64,000 nucleotides of DNA from the NCBI GenBank assembly GCA_016719395.1, contig JADJZF010000006.1, positions 62,001 to 126,000 on the forward strand, in the 5' to 3' direction. The notes under the pieces are model-generated. The model had not been told where the DNA came from, did not search any database, and worked only from the letters and a program-made list of their open reading frames with translations. The first letter of the stretch is position 1; each line of letters starts with the position of its first letter. Shown here one piece after another: positions 24,642 through 34,691 of this stretch. The stretch is from Candidatus Amarobacter glycogenicus. GTDB lineage: Bacteria > Chloroflexota > Dehalococcoidia > Tepidiformales > Tepidiformaceae. A program made the translations under genes and the position numbers.

Positions 24642-27350
24642 CTACCTGACGAGCTTTCTGCGACGGTCGTGCTTCGTCGGGACGCGAGTCTCCACGACCG
24701 GCGGTTCCGTATCTGCCAGCGACTCACGCGCGATCGAGAGCAGTGCCCCCACGCCCCGTGAATGGTGGTACGCCCAGCGGGTGCTCGCCTTCTCGGCCTG
24801 CTCCTTCACGCGGCCGCTCGCCGCGTGGCTGATGCAGGCGGTGTTGACGATGATGAGGTCCGTGCTGCCGGATGCCAGGTCGAGCGCCTGGGCCCCGTTC
24901 TTCGCCGCATCCGGTTCGAGCCAGGTGGTCTTCACTCCCCATTCTTCGAAGCGCGGCATGGCGAGTTTGCGCAGCCATTCGTGTCCGCCCACCACCATGA
25001 GCCGCTTCCCCGCGAGGAGACCCGGGTCGATGGCCTGCGGGGGCACCTCCTTCGCCTCCAGGAACTCGCGGAAACGCGGGAAGGCCAGGGCCAGGCCCTT
25101 CAACTCGTGTGTCCCTTCATCCTTTGGGTCGGCCGGGTTGCACTGGCGCAGGACCGCCTCGGCGGTGGCCTCGAATGGCTCCCCGGCCTCGAGCTGGAGT
25201 GTCAGCAACGCCTGGCCAACCGGCAGTTGAAGCGGCTTGAATCCCGGCGCCACACCCATGCACATGGTCCGCAAAGCCTCCGTCTCGCCGTGCTTCACCA
25301 GTTCGCGCGTCAGCCGATCGAAGGCCTCGACGCAGTCCACGTCGTGCCCTGCCTTGAGCGCCTGGCGGAACGCACGCTCGAACAGCGTGACGCGATGGGC
25401 ATGGCTGAACGTGCTCGCGCCGGGAAAGGCGTCCTCTTCGACGGCGCGCCCGAGCTCGTTCATGAGGCGGTCGCCCTTCGGGCTTTCTCCCAGCATGTCG
25501 AGGAGTTCGAGGACCTCGGCTTCCGGGTCGCCAACGCCCCGGTTCAAGGCAGAGTCGAGGAAGACCTCCTCTGCGATCCGGCGGGTTGTGCTCGCCGCGC
25601 CACCGCTGTCACTGACGAAGACCGTGAGGAGATGCCCGGCTGAGGTCCGCAGTGGCGATTGGGCAAGAATCTGGAGGTAGCCTGGAAAGTCCTGGGCGAC
25701 GCGTTTGTGGCCGGCGGCGGCGAGCTGGTATCCCGCCAGGAATTCTGCGTATCGCCGGGCCGATGCCCCTGGCGGGATGAACCGCACGAGTTCCCGGCGT
25801 TCATCCATATGGGCGACATCGACAGGGGCTGCCGAGATGAGGCCCAGCATGGCGAGGGCCGCCTCCGCCGCGATTGTCCGGCCAACCGAGCGCAGGCGCG
25901 GCACGCCTGTCGACACGATCCAACGGAGGTCGTCGAATCCCGTGTCCGAGACTTCCGGAGGCCAACGCAAGAGCCACTCATCCATGCACGGCTGTTCGAA
26001 GACAGTGTTGGCCAGGACGACGATCCCGAGCGCGAAACCGTCGTCTGTGAGTTCGCGCTGGTGAAGCATTTCGATAACGCGCTCCGCCGCCATCCAGCGC
26101 CCGCCGCGCGCCACGGAGAGGAGGTGGAGGAGCCGGCAGTGGTCGCTCAGACCGCGGTCAAATGCCCTCAAGTGGGCGTCGTCCATGAGGAAGCTCAGGA
26201 GTTCCAGCGCCTCGCGACCGGCAAGCTTCGCGTCATCGAACCCGGAGTTGTGCACCAACTCTCCGAGCATCAGTTCTTCGAGCCCCTCGATGGAGGCGAC
26301 CGGCCGCTGCGGTCCGCACGATGCTGAGACGAGAGCGAAGATCGAGTCGCGGTAGGCCGCCCGCGCTGGCTGGCGAAGCTCCGGATCGAGCGGCACCGCG
26401 GAGTGTTCTTCGGCTTTCCGCAGGAAGGTGAGCGCCTCTGCGTGGTCGCCGGCCAGGGAGGATGCGATGCCGGTGATGGCCCGAAGCGCGGGCAAGCCCT
26501 CCTCGCCGGCGAGCTGCAACTGTGGGCTCAGGCGGCGAAGCGCCTCGACGGGATCTGTTTCCGCAAGCGCAAGGAGGTCCTGCCACGGGCGCCCGCCCTG
26601 TGTAGCGACGGCGTCAACCGGAGCTGGGGGCGCAATCGCAGGCTCGAATGCGTCGCCCGGCGTTGTCCCGTCCGGGAGCTTCTCCGTCAGCCGGGTGATC
26701 GCGCCTTCGAGCGCAACGATCGCAACGGTGAGCCGCTCGATCAGGGCTGCGGACGGTGCTGCGTCGGACGCGTCGCGGTAAGGGTTGGGCTCGATGCGTT
26801 CGTCGCTTAAGTCCGGATGTTCCGCGGAAGGCGCCTCGTCCGCCGGGGGTGCCGCGGAAGCTCGCTCAAGGGAAGTCTCTTCGTCCCGGCGCTTCAGTTC
26901 GAGATAGGCCACGACCTCGGGCGCCAGGTGGAGGAGCTGCTGGAAGTGCTCGTGAAGGATCTCGGCGGCCATCGGGCAGGCCGGGAGAAACCACTTTCGC
27001 TGGGGAGCCGACCAGCGGTAACCCGGCACCAGCTTGACCAGCTCCTTGTCGCCGAAGGCGCACTCCACCGAAAGCTCGTTGCCCTGGAGGGAAACGTGCG
27101 CTTCCTGCTGTGCCGGTGCGTATGCGCGCGTGCGCGCCTCGACCACCTCGAGGGCGAGGTCTGCCGGGTGTCCCCACCCGTCGGGCCCGAAGAGCCGGTC
27201 GAGCGCGTTGATGGTCCCCGGTTGACGAGGAACCTGGAGTGCGTGAGCCGCCGCGACGTAACGAGACCCGGGGATCCTTCGGGCGAGCGCCTCCTCGCGC
27301 CCGCCCGCGGCCACGAGGTAGCGATGCTCTTCGGCGCGAAGGCGAATCAC
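24642..27350 (-). CDS. Large protein: two HARP-like segments, helical middle, C-terminal DUF2325 domain
   Basis: 902 residues, no signal peptide. Two N-terminal segments (about 14-57, with RRIPGSRYVAAAHALQVPR, and 95-140, with LVPGYRWSAPQRKWFLP) resemble the IPGxRWxxxxxxWxxP signature of HARP-type modules found before SNF2 helicases. Residues ~150-230 are a low-complexity linker, ~230-770 mostly helical and unrecognised. The last part (~782-878: LMVVGGHEWLRKLAMPRFEE, LIIVNTACISHAASGRVK, HHSRGVGALL) matches DUF2325. No helicase motor is present. The order looks unusual. It lies directly upstream of leuC on the same strand. Possible DNA-structure sensing is inference. Confidence 0.7.
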   Translation of the reverse strand: MIRLRAEEHRYLVAAGGREEALARRIPGSRYVAAAHALQVPRQPGTINALDRLFGPDGWGHPADLALEVVEARTRAYAPAQQEAHVSLQGNELSVECAFGDKELVKLVPGYRWSAPQRKWFLPACPMAAEILHEHFQQLLHLAPEVVAYLELKRRDEETSLERASAAPPADEAPSAEHPDLSDERIEPNPYRDASDAAPSAALIERLTVAIVALEGAITRLTEKLPDGTTPGDAFEPAIAPPAPVDAVATQGGRPWQDLLALAETDPVEALRRLSPQLQLAGEEGLPALRAITGIASSLAGDHAEALTFLRKAEEHSAVPLDPELRQPARAAYRDSIFALVSASCGPQRPVASIEGLEELMLGELVHNSGFDDAKLAGREALELLSFLMDDAHLRAFDRGLSDHCRLLHLLSVARGGRWMAAERVIEMLHQRELTDDGFALGIVVLANTVFEQPCMDEWLLRWPPEVSDTGFDDLRWIVSTGVPRLRSVGRTIAAEAALAMLGLISAAPVDVAHMDERRELVRFIPPGASARRYAEFLAGYQLAAAGHKRVAQDFPGYLQILAQSPLRTSAGHLLTVFVSDSGGAASTTRRIAEEVFLDSALNRGVGDPEAEVLELLDMLGESPKGDRLMNELGRAVEEDAFPGASTFSHAHRVTLFERAFRQALKAGHDVDCVEAFDRLTRELVKHGETEALRTMCMGVAPGFKPLQLPVGQALLTLQLEAGEPFEATAEAVLRQCNPADPKDEGTHELKGLALAFPRFREFLEAKEVPPQAIDPGLLAGKRLMVVGGHEWLRKLAMPRFEEWGVKTTWLEPDAAKNGAQALDLASGSTDLIIVNTACISHAASGRVKEQAEKASTRWAYHHSRGVGALLSIARESLADTEPPVVETRVPTKHDRRRKLVR

Positions 27351-27476
27351 CCATGGAATCTACCACCTCGTTGAGGGGGCTGGACTCGGGGGAACGCCTA
27401 CTCAGCGCGGTGGACAACCGGGTATCAGCAGCGTGACCGACCGGTTGCGTTCTTACGCGCCTCATATGGCGCCGTG

Positions 27477-27482
27477 TTGACA
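27477..27482 (+). promoter_or_regulatory. Consensus -35 element upstream of the first surface gene
   Basis: A perfect TTGACA lies 151 bases before the ATG at 27628, in the 277-base gap between divergent genes. No convincing -10 is seen at 16-18 bases. CACTGAAGTG, a short inverted repeat, lies 27 bases further. The rest of the gap shows nothing I can name. Confidence 0.35.
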
Positions 27483-27627
27483 GCCTGCGGTATGGTCACT
27501 GTGCGTTCACTGAAGTGGTCGAGTAGTGGACAGCCAGATACAAAGAGGTGGCAGGAAGGAATCCGGCGGCACTCACCCGGGAAGTGAGGAGCAAGCCTGG
27601 TTCGTCCTGGTCACGGTAACGGCTGAC

Positions 27628-28581
27628 ATGACTCGATTCGCCCGCCTCGCGCTCGCTTCCATCGCATCCCTGGCAGTCCTCGGCCTGTCTTTCGGCGCCA
27701 GCGAACCGGCCGCCGCCGCCTCGTCTTACACCGTCTCCGTCGCGCCCACGGCGGATACCGTCGCCCTCGGCGAAACGGCCATCTTCCGCATCCGGGTCGA
27801 GGGCCAGACGGCCTCATTGCCGAGCTTCGATTTCGACGTCGAAGGCGGCACGCTCGCCGCGGTCGCATCCATCGACCCCGTCGCCGCGAACGTGGCTGAA
27901 GGGACGGTCTTTGTGACGCGCGAAACCGAGGGCACGGCGCGACTCACCGTTCGTCACGGCCCCGAGGTGCTGGCGAGTGGGCAGGCGAAGTTCGCCCCTA
28001 TGGGCAAAGTGAGTGTATCCGTCACGCTCGATGCTGGTGCTGACGCAGCGGCTCGCACGTGGCGCTTCGAAGTTTCCTCCGCTTCTGGCCAGGTCGTCGC
28101 CTCGCTGTCGGCAGGCACGAGCGGCGACGCATCCACGGCGAGCGTCGCCACGGGCTCGCTCCCGTACGGTTTCTACACAGTGCGCCAGGTCCTCGGGAAC
28201 GACACCGCGCTCGGCTGCGACGAAGGCGCGTACTACGCGGTAGCCACTCCCGTCTCGGGCGAAACGACCATCGAACTGGCGTCGAATGTCGCCCGCGTGA
28301 GCTTCCGTATCGTCCCCTGCCTGGCGCTGCCCGCCTCGCCTGAAGTCTCCATTCCGGTCGATTCACTCGCCCCGGGAGAAACGCCTGTTAGCGAAGTACG
28401 CGGCACCCGCCAGGAAGGCCCCGGCAGCCCCCTGCCGCCGAGCGCCGGCAACACGGCCCCGGGTGGCCAATCCAACTCTTTCAGCATGTTCGCGCTGCTG
28501 CTCGTCACCTGTGCGGTAGCGACCCTCCTCCCCGTTTCGGCCTGGTCGGCAGCAATGGTGCGAGGACGCAGCCAGCGCTAG
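27628..28581 (+). CDS. Secreted protein with C-terminal membrane anchor
   Basis: 317 residues from the ATG at 27628; the upstream in-frame start lacks a signal peptide. Residues ~1-32 are a signal peptide (ARLALASIASLAVLGLSFG, then AAAAS). The body (~35-255) is Thr/Ala/Val-rich and probably beta-sandwich (SYTVSVAPTADTVALGETAI). Before the C-terminal membrane segment lies PLPPSAGNTAPGGQS, then FSMFALLLVTCAVATLLPV and a basic tail (RGRSQR). This tripartite tail resembles a sorting signal, though it is not a classic LPxTG. A strong terminator follows. Confidence 0.7.
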   Translation: MTRFARLALASIASLAVLGLSFGASEPAAAASSYTVSVAPTADTVALGETAIFRIRVEGQTASLPSFDFDVEGGTLAAVASIDPVAANVAEGTVFVTRETEGTARLTVRHGPEVLASGQAKFAPMGKVSVSVTLDAGADAAARTWRFEVSSASGQVVASLSAGTSGDASTASVATGSLPYGFYTVRQVLGNDTALGCDEGAYYAVATPVSGETTIELASNVARVSFRIVPCLALPASPEVSIPVDSLAPGETPVSEVRGTRQEGPGSPLPPSAGNTAPGGQSNSFSMFALLLVTCAVATLLPVSAWSAAMVRGRSQR

Positions 28582-28613
28582 GACTACCTCTCTAGCTGTT
28601 GGTCAGGAGGCAG

Positions 28614-28645
28614 ACCCCTGTGCGCGCTGGCCCGCGCACAGGGGT
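28614..28645 (+). terminator. 13-bp perfect terminator hairpin
   Basis: ACCCCTGTGCGCG and CGCGCACAGGGGT pair perfectly across a 6-base loop, 33 bases after the surface gene stop, then TAACTCTTT. This is a clear transcript end. Confidence 0.8.
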
Positions 28646-28687
28646 TAACTCTTTGGCGGCCCACACGTTGTTTTTACAAACCGAAGC

Positions 28688-28717
28688 TTGACCTTAGCGG
28701 GCTGTTTCGGCCATAAC
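28688..28717 (+). promoter_or_regulatory. Candidate sigma-70-type promoter for the large surface gene
   Basis: TTGACC (28688-28693), an 18-base spacer and CATAAC (28712-28717). The ATG is at 28813, so the leader would be about 90 bases. The leader includes several GC-rich stems but no riboswitch I recognise. Confidence 0.4.
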
Positions 28718-28812
28718 TGGCAGAGCCTACGGTGGGCATTCGCGGGTCGAGACGCGCTTGCTTTACCACTTCCACTCGCCGGCGGGGTGCGTTGTAAGTC
28801 CCAGGGGGACTC

Positions 28813-31800
28813 ATGTCGCGTTCCACCCGGCGGTTTTTTGTACCTGCCGCACTGGTTCTTTTCGTAATGCTGATCTCTGCGGATCGGCTGGCCGTGCCCG
28901 TCGAGGTCAAGGCCGTCTTCGATCCGTCCGGGCCCGCGTGGGACTCGCTCAGCACCTTCGATACCAGCGACTCCCCGGTAGCCGTACCGTATCCCCCGCG
29001 GATTCTCGCCGGCACCAACTCCCATGCTCTTCCTGCCAGCGCGGTCAGCCGCAACGGCTACTGCCTCGATGCGAACATCGATGGCGTGATTCCGATTGTC
29101 AGTTTCGCGATCCCGCCCTCTGCCTTTGGCTTCCGGACTTTCGCCACTGACCCGATCGACCCAACTTCGCCCCCGATTGTGGAGGTTCCGCTTCCCTCGG
29201 CCGGAGCGTACGTCTGGGGGCCGTACGGCCCGGTGGCTGGCGCGGGCGCAGCGACCACGTTCGATGGCGTCACGCCGGCGGCGTCCGATGTCTACTGTGC
29301 CGTGGCGTACGGCCAGCCCGGTTACAAGAACCTCACGATTGAGTGGCACTACGACTTCGCCGGCGCCGAACAGGTGATCGCGATCGAGGACATACCGATC
29401 GTGACCGTCACGCTCGGCAAAATCGGCGACGGCCTGGTTGGTGGCCCAGCGGAAGTCTGCACCACTGGTTGGGACAGTGGATTCCTGACGGGCAGCACCT
29501 CCAACGCCGGCGGCCTGGCCGGTGTTGAGCCGGACCCTGTCAACGATGTGCGCACGGCCGACTTCGTCCCGACTGGCACATTCATTGGCTTTGTCTCGGT
29601 GCCATACGTCCGCCAGGTCGGAACAGAGTGGTGCGCGGGCATAGCCTCTACTGACGGCGAAAACGACATCCAAGTCACGTTCAATTTCGATGCCGTCTAC
29701 AACCGCGTCGACATCGGCTCACGCGATCAGGACGTGGATGACCAGTCCGTTTCCATCGCCCTTCCCGGCAACGCCCTGATCGACATCCGCGATGTTGTGG
29801 AGCTTCGCCACGTGACCATCGACGGGCAGGTCCCGCCGCGCCAGCGGTCAGGCCCGCTCGTCATTGGCATGACGCACTACGTCTGCCTCATCGGGACAAA
29901 CGGCTTTGATTCGCTTGCTGGCAACCAGATCACCTTCAATCCGCTGTCTCCGCCCGATGCGCCGGGCAACGGCGGTGTTTCCGTGTTCCACAAGACCCCG
30001 GCACATCAGCCCCGGCTCAGTTCGACGATCGCCGATGGGACGATTTGCTTTAGCTACTATTCGGGCGCCCCGGGCGAACACGCGATTTTCGTTACGTTCA
30101 GCAACGCGCCGGCCAACGGCGTCGGGGTATCCATACCCCAGCAGGCTTTCTTCGACTCCGACTCGGACGGGAACGGCGTGGGGTCCACTGGCAGTGCCGG
30201 CCCGCTGATCGCGGAGTGGAATCGGATTGACGAGACGGTCATCTCCAGCGGCGGCTCGCCGGACCGTGACCAGGTCACGTACACGCAGATCACGGTGCCG
30301 CTTTCGTTCAACCTTGCCGATGGAACTTACCTGGGCAACGCCACGCTTTCTGAGTGGGTCCTCGGTTCGCACACCACTGCCGGGAAGTCAAAGGACGGAC
30401 AACTACTGAACGGGGTGCTCATCCGTGCCGAGATCATTGGCGGCTGCGGATACTTCGTGGTGCCGGACTCCGCCTCGCCAACCTTCGCCAAGCCGACCGT
30501 CGTGTTCGGTATCTCTGTCGGGGGCCGGTTCGAACTCAACAACGGCGATGCCAACCCGTTCTCACCCGCGTACGGCGACACCGATGCGTCCCCCGACGAC
30601 TTCCAGTTCTCTACCTTGAACTCAGGCGGCTGTTCGCCGGGCGTGCCGGTGCGAGTCCAGATCGACATCTATTACCCTCTCGCTCCCAATACGCCCGCCC
30701 TCCCTCATGAGTGGGTCGAAGTCGGCTTCAGCTTCCTTCCGGCCATGAAGACGCCACGTGTCGCCTGGGCCGGCCAGTTTGTGACCATCACCTACGCCGT
30801 TTCCAGCAACGAAACGTGCGAAGGGATGCCCGTTCACTTCGTCCGCCCGAAGGGCCAGCCCGGCTCATTCATGGCTGGTCCCGGCATCGAACTACGCGGA
30901 CCGGACCATGCCGTCGGGGACTTCGGAACCTCCTGTTCTACAAGCGTGGTCTACGAAAGCGAGGATCAGGGCGAAGTCGATGTCGAGGTATTCATCGAGA
31001 ATAACCCGTACTCAAAGGTCGCCTTCCCCATCTTCTACCTGCTCTTCGAAGACCTCTTCTCGAATCGACTCCGGATCAGTTCGTTTCCACGTTCGGCGAT
31101 GTGACGGCCAATGTCCGGGGGTACTTCGTTGGCACGAACCCTTCCGGCAGGCCGCAAGAGACCAAGCCTGACGGCCGCACAGTGCCGGCCGATCGTTGGA
31201 TCCTCCCGGACGATTGGGAGCGGCTGAAGGGCGAGTCCAACCTTCGGACCCCATGGGGGTCAGTCACGATGCCCATGTCGATCGTCACGTTCTTCATGGA
31301 GAACGAGGGCGTGATCAACAACTACAAGGCCAAGGTGAAGCACGGCGCTTCGGGATTCTTGATCCCGGATACCGAAGACGACTTCTCGTTCAACGTAAAC
31401 CCCCATACGAAGGCCACGACGATTCTCGGGACACTCTCCAGGCCGCGGATGATGAGCAGTTTGTCCGATGACCAGGGTGAGGCCTCGGTCGATACCTTCG
31501 GTGACAGGAACCTGAGCTACGAAGGTTGCGCACCGAACGCGATAACCGGCAACCCGCACTGCAAACCGGAAGAGGTTGCCGGCAAGACCCGCTACTACGC
31601 GGTCGCGGAGTATCCGCAGGCCGGGAACCGGGGCAAGTACCCGGCAGTCGCGAGCAACGTCGACGAAACCGTCTGGCGCTGGGCCGGTTACAAGGACGTC
31701 ACGATCGTCAACACGGACTCGCCCCAGATTAAGTACGTCGTCGCCCACCTGCGCGACCGTGACGGCTTCTGTGATGCGGCGAACTACAACAATACCCTCG

Positions 31801-32720
31801 GCGTCCCGGTCACCTTCGAAATCGATGCCGGCGACGGGGTGATTATTGAAGCGGCCGACCGGCCGTACGCAATCAACGGCACGCGCCGATTCGCGACGAC
31901 GACAACGTTCGACACTCGCGATCTGCTCGGTAACCCGATCAACACACACATCGCCCGGCCGCCCCTGATCGCGGATCAACCGGACGAGTGCCAGGCATGG
32001 ATAAAGGTGACGAACAGTGTCCTGACGCTGACGAATGTCACCGTCACGTTCCCCGCTCCGCCATCTCCCATTCCCGGCGACATCCGAATCACCAACCTGC
32101 AATGCGCCGGTGCAGAGATCTTAACGGTCAAGAATTTTGGCGACAAGCTAGTAAACCTCGGAGGGTTCGCCCTGAAGAGCTCAGGCTCCGATGTCGGAAA
32201 TGCCGAGGAACTCGACATGATCGGGCTGCTTGAGCCTGGAGAAAGCAAGACGTTCCCCGGCGGACCGGGGGCTGCGGTAGAAGGTTGGCTCGGCGCGGAG
32301 AACGAAGTCCTCGAAGGCGCCAGCGACTACATGAGTGTGGTCTGGGAGGACTACCCCATCAGCACCGTCTGGTGCGATGGCACGCGCCTTGACCTGTCTC
32401 CGCTCGTCAGCTTCCCACTGGACGGTGAGGGCGAGCTGAAGATGGACATCGTCATCCCGTTTGGGAACGAAGTCGAGGTGCCGCTGGCCGCCGGCTGGAA
32501 CATGGTGCCAACCGGCAAAGGCTCCGTTTCGATCGCGACCGCGTTCTCCGCCTTCGAGGACAAGGTGACGGCCATCTACGTTTGGGACGCAACGCTCGAG
32601 ACGTGGTCGCACTACATCCCAGGTGCCCCGGCGGGGGTCAACACGATCGACACCATCGGCAACGGGGTGTTTATGTGGGTGTTGGTCAAGCAGCCGTTTA
32701 CGCTAACCCTACCGAAGTAG
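28813..32720 (+). pseudogene. Very large secreted protein (lamin-tail-like and GWN modules), one frameshift
   Basis: Two overlapping frames form one protein of about 1,300 residues. The first (28813-31104) starts with a signal/TM segment (FFVPAALVLFVMLISADRLA) and is beta-rich with many Cys pairs. It loses frame at about 31040-31070. The second frame continues in register with TPDQFVSTFGDVTANVRGYF. Near its end is a lamin-tail-like stretch (ILTVKNFGDKLVNLGGFAL) and then a GWN module (LAAGWNMVPTG, YVWDATLETWSHYIPGAPAG). One missing base restores the whole. It is an exported surface or matrix protein; its ligand is unknown. A sequencing error is the likely cause of the break. Confidence 0.7.
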
Positions 32721-32731
32721 TGCGCCTAGCA

Positions 32732-32759
32732 GGCCTCCTCCGTAACCTCGGAGGAGGCC
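32732..32759 (+). terminator. 11-bp perfect hairpin between surface genes
   Basis: GGCCTCCTCCG and CGGAGGAGGCC pair perfectly across a 6-base loop, 12 bases after the stop. The AGGAGG in its right arm could instead act in a structure around translation of the next gene, whose ATG is 27 bases on. No T-run. Confidence 0.6.
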
Positions 32760-32785
32760 CAAATCCAACCCGATATGGACGAATC

Positions 32786-33520
32786 ATGACTTTTTCGCCC
32801 GCAGTGCGGCGGCTCGCCGTGCTCTCTGGCTCCCTCTTCATCCCTGCTCTCGCCGTTGCGGGAGCCGCTGCGCAGTTCAGTCCGCCATCCACGGTACTGG
32901 GCTCGATTTCCGATTCCAGTGGACCGGTCCCGGAAGGCGTGAAGGTCGAGGCCTACATTGGCAGTGTGCAGTGTGGTCTCGGGGGGAAGACGTACTACGC
33001 GGGCGAGGGCTCAGACCGGGTCACCGTTTACGTGGTTGATGTGGTTTCGGAATCGCAGACGCCCGGCTGCGGGGCGGACAACAAGGAAGTGCGGATCAAG
33101 ATTGGCGACCGTTTCGTTGCCCAGCCGGTGAAGTGGAGTGCCGGGCTCGTGCGAATGGACGTGACTTTCGGGAACGCGACACCGGTGGCGATCCCCACGT
33201 CGACGCCGGCGCCCACGCGGACACCGGAACCGGGCGTGACACCGCAGCCCAACCAGACTGCCGGCCAGGTCGCGACCATTCCCCCGGGCAGCCCGGGGGC
33301 GGGATCGCCGGTCGCGACAGCGCCCCAGGGTGGTATGCCCAGCGCAACGCCCGGTCAGCAGGCAGCCTCCGCAAATGGCGACGATGGCGGAGTACCGGTT
33401 TGGGCGATTGCCCTCCTGGTGCTTGGCGGCATTGGCGCGGTGGGTGGGGAAGTTGGCTACTTCATGGCTCGGAACAACCGGGACTCCGGCGGGAACGACC
33501 TTCTCCCACCATCCGAATAG
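32786..33520 (+). CDS. Secreted beta-domain protein with Thr/Pro linker and C-terminal TM (paralogue 1)
   Basis: 244 residues from the ATG at 32786. Signal peptide to about 30 (LSGSLFIPALAVAGAAA). Residues ~35-130 form one beta domain (VLGSISDSSGPVPEGVKVEA, CGLGGKTYYAGEG, SQTPGCGADNKEVRIKIGD) with two Cys. Then a Thr/Pro/Gly-rich linker and a C-terminal hydrophobic helix (WAIALLVLGGIGAVGGEVGY) with a short positively charged tail. It resembles the protein at 36143 in order of parts and in the GCG/PGC region. Likely exposed on the outer face. Function unknown. Confidence 0.7.
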   Translation: MTFSPAVRRLAVLSGSLFIPALAVAGAAAQFSPPSTVLGSISDSSGPVPEGVKVEAYIGSVQCGLGGKTYYAGEGSDRVTVYVVDVVSESQTPGCGADNKEVRIKIGDRFVAQPVKWSAGLVRMDVTFGNATPVAIPTSTPAPTRTPEPGVTPQPNQTAGQVATIPPGSPGAGSPVATAPQGGMPSATPGQQAASANGDDGGVPVWAIALLVLGGIGAVGGEVGYFMARNNRDSGGNDLLPPSE

Positions 33521-33544
33521 GTCAGTTCCGTTCGATGGAAAGCG

Positions 33545-33572
33545 AAAGGCCCGCCGAAACCGGCGGGCCTTT
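33545..33572. terminator. 12-bp perfect bidirectional terminator
   Basis: AAAGGCCCGCCG and CGGCGGGCCTTT pair perfectly with an AAAC loop, between the convergent surface gene and CAP gene. A- and T-runs at the ends make it work in both directions. Confidence 0.85.
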
Positions 33573-33600
33573 GCACTGGGGGGTTGGTGCGAGAAGCCTG

Positions 33601-34506
33601 TTAGCTGAGGAAGATCATCGTGAAGTAGTGGCGCCTGTCGGACGTCGTGATTTCGCCGATGCCGATGCGCGTGAAGTCGCCGGCGAGGATATTCGCCCGG
33701 TGAGTCGGGCTATTCATTAAGCCGTTCATTGCTTCGGCGACTGAGGTCTCCGCCGGCCAGTTGTTCATCGCCAGGTTCTCACCGGCCCATGCGTACGAGC
33801 TGTAACCGAAGTGAGCCAGCAACTCGACGTACATCGAGTACCCGTATGGGTCGCGGTGGGCGAAGTAGTTCTGGTCGATCATTTGCTGCGATCGTGTCCG
33901 GGCGATCTGCGTCAGCCCCGACTCCAGGACGTAAGGCGCGAGGCCGGCCTTCGCACGTTCGGCGTTGATCTGGTCGAGGAGTTGGATTTCCAGGCCGGTG
34001 GCCGGCGCCGCCGAGACTGCCGGGACATAGAAGTTGGGTTTCGCGGGCGGCGCGGCTGGAACGGCGGCTTCGACCGCTGGCGGAGGCGCCTGGACTGGCA
34101 CGGAGGGCGCAGGTGCGGGAAGCGTGGCGTCCACGGTCTGCGGCGCCGCGGGAGCGGTGGGCTGTTCCGGGACGGCAGCCGGCGCCGCGAGCACCATCTC
34201 CATCGCCGGGTAGTACTCAAACGGGAGTTCGGTCGTGACGGCGGCGGCGAGGTCCGGCTGGAACTCGGGCGCCGGAGGGAGGACGAACGCCGGAGAAGTG
34301 TCAATGGTGGCCATGACCGGCGCCGGCGCGGCCGAGACCGAGTGCTCGCGGAGCGCCGGCGTCTCTGCGGGCCAGGTCGCGATGCCGATTCCGGCAGCGA
34401 TGCCGGCGGCAATGCCGGCGATGTACAGGGGCGCGAATCGTCCCCAGCGCCACTCACGGACGGCTTCGCCGACCGGGTAAACGCGCGTCCTCTCGAAACC
34501 TGCCAT
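33601..34506 (-). CDS. CAP/SCP-domain protein, membrane-anchored
   Basis: 301 residues. An N-terminal cytoplasmic segment precedes one TM helix (APLYIAGIAAGIAAGIGIA), then a long Ala/Pro linker (~60-175). The C-terminal ~125 residues are a CAP domain of the bacterial SCP/YkwD type (LLDQINAERAKAGLAPYVL, LTQIARTRSQQMIDQNYFAH, YAWAGENLAMNNW, HRANILAGDFTRIGIGE). The conserved His and Glu pairs are present. Extracellular; role unknown. The start could be the GTG at 34518. A phased heptamer repeat lies upstream. Confidence 0.85.
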   Translation of the reverse strand: MAGFERTRVYPVGEAVREWRWGRFAPLYIAGIAAGIAAGIGIATWPAETPALREHSVSAAPAPVMATIDTSPAFVLPPAPEFQPDLAAAVTTELPFEYYPAMEMVLAAPAAVPEQPTAPAAPQTVDATLPAPAPSVPVQAPPPAVEAAVPAAPPAKPNFYVPAVSAAPATGLEIQLLDQINAERAKAGLAPYVLESGLTQIARTRSQQMIDQNYFAHRDPYGYSMYVELLAHFGYSSYAWAGENLAMNNWPAETSVAEAMNGLMNSPTHRANILAGDFTRIGIGEITTSDRRHYFTMIFLS

Positions 34507-34652
34507 GTCCAACCCCACCGGGGACCCGCGGGCTCGGTGGAGGTTTCCACCCGGGTCACAGATGGGGCTTCGACGGCATACGCAGATGACCGCATGGACG
34601 CGGGGTGGACGGGAAAGTGACAGCTCTGGAGCGTGGCAACCCGTTTGTTCCC

Positions 34653-34691
34653 TAAGGGTCGGGCGCCCACACCTAAGGGTTTCTTAAGGGT
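34653..34691. promoter_or_regulatory. Three helically phased TAAGGGT repeats upstream of the CAP gene
   Basis: TAAGGGT occurs at 34653, 34674 and 34685, spaced 21 and 11 bases, i.e. about two and one helical turns. On the CAP gene strand this reads ACCCTTA, 147-185 bases before its start. An 11-base period of direct heptamers is the pattern used by OmpR/PhoB-type response regulators. The rest of the 314-base gap (34507-34820) shows no gene. Confidence 0.45.

Noticed and set aside
24642..27350. Helicase or known defence protein
   Set aside because: No Walker A, DEAD or SNF2 motor motifs are present, and the neighbours are leucine genes, so no defence-island claim is made.
27526..27627. Longer start for the first surface protein
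   Set aside because: It would place 34 polar residues before a clear signal peptide; the ATG at 27628 is the better start.
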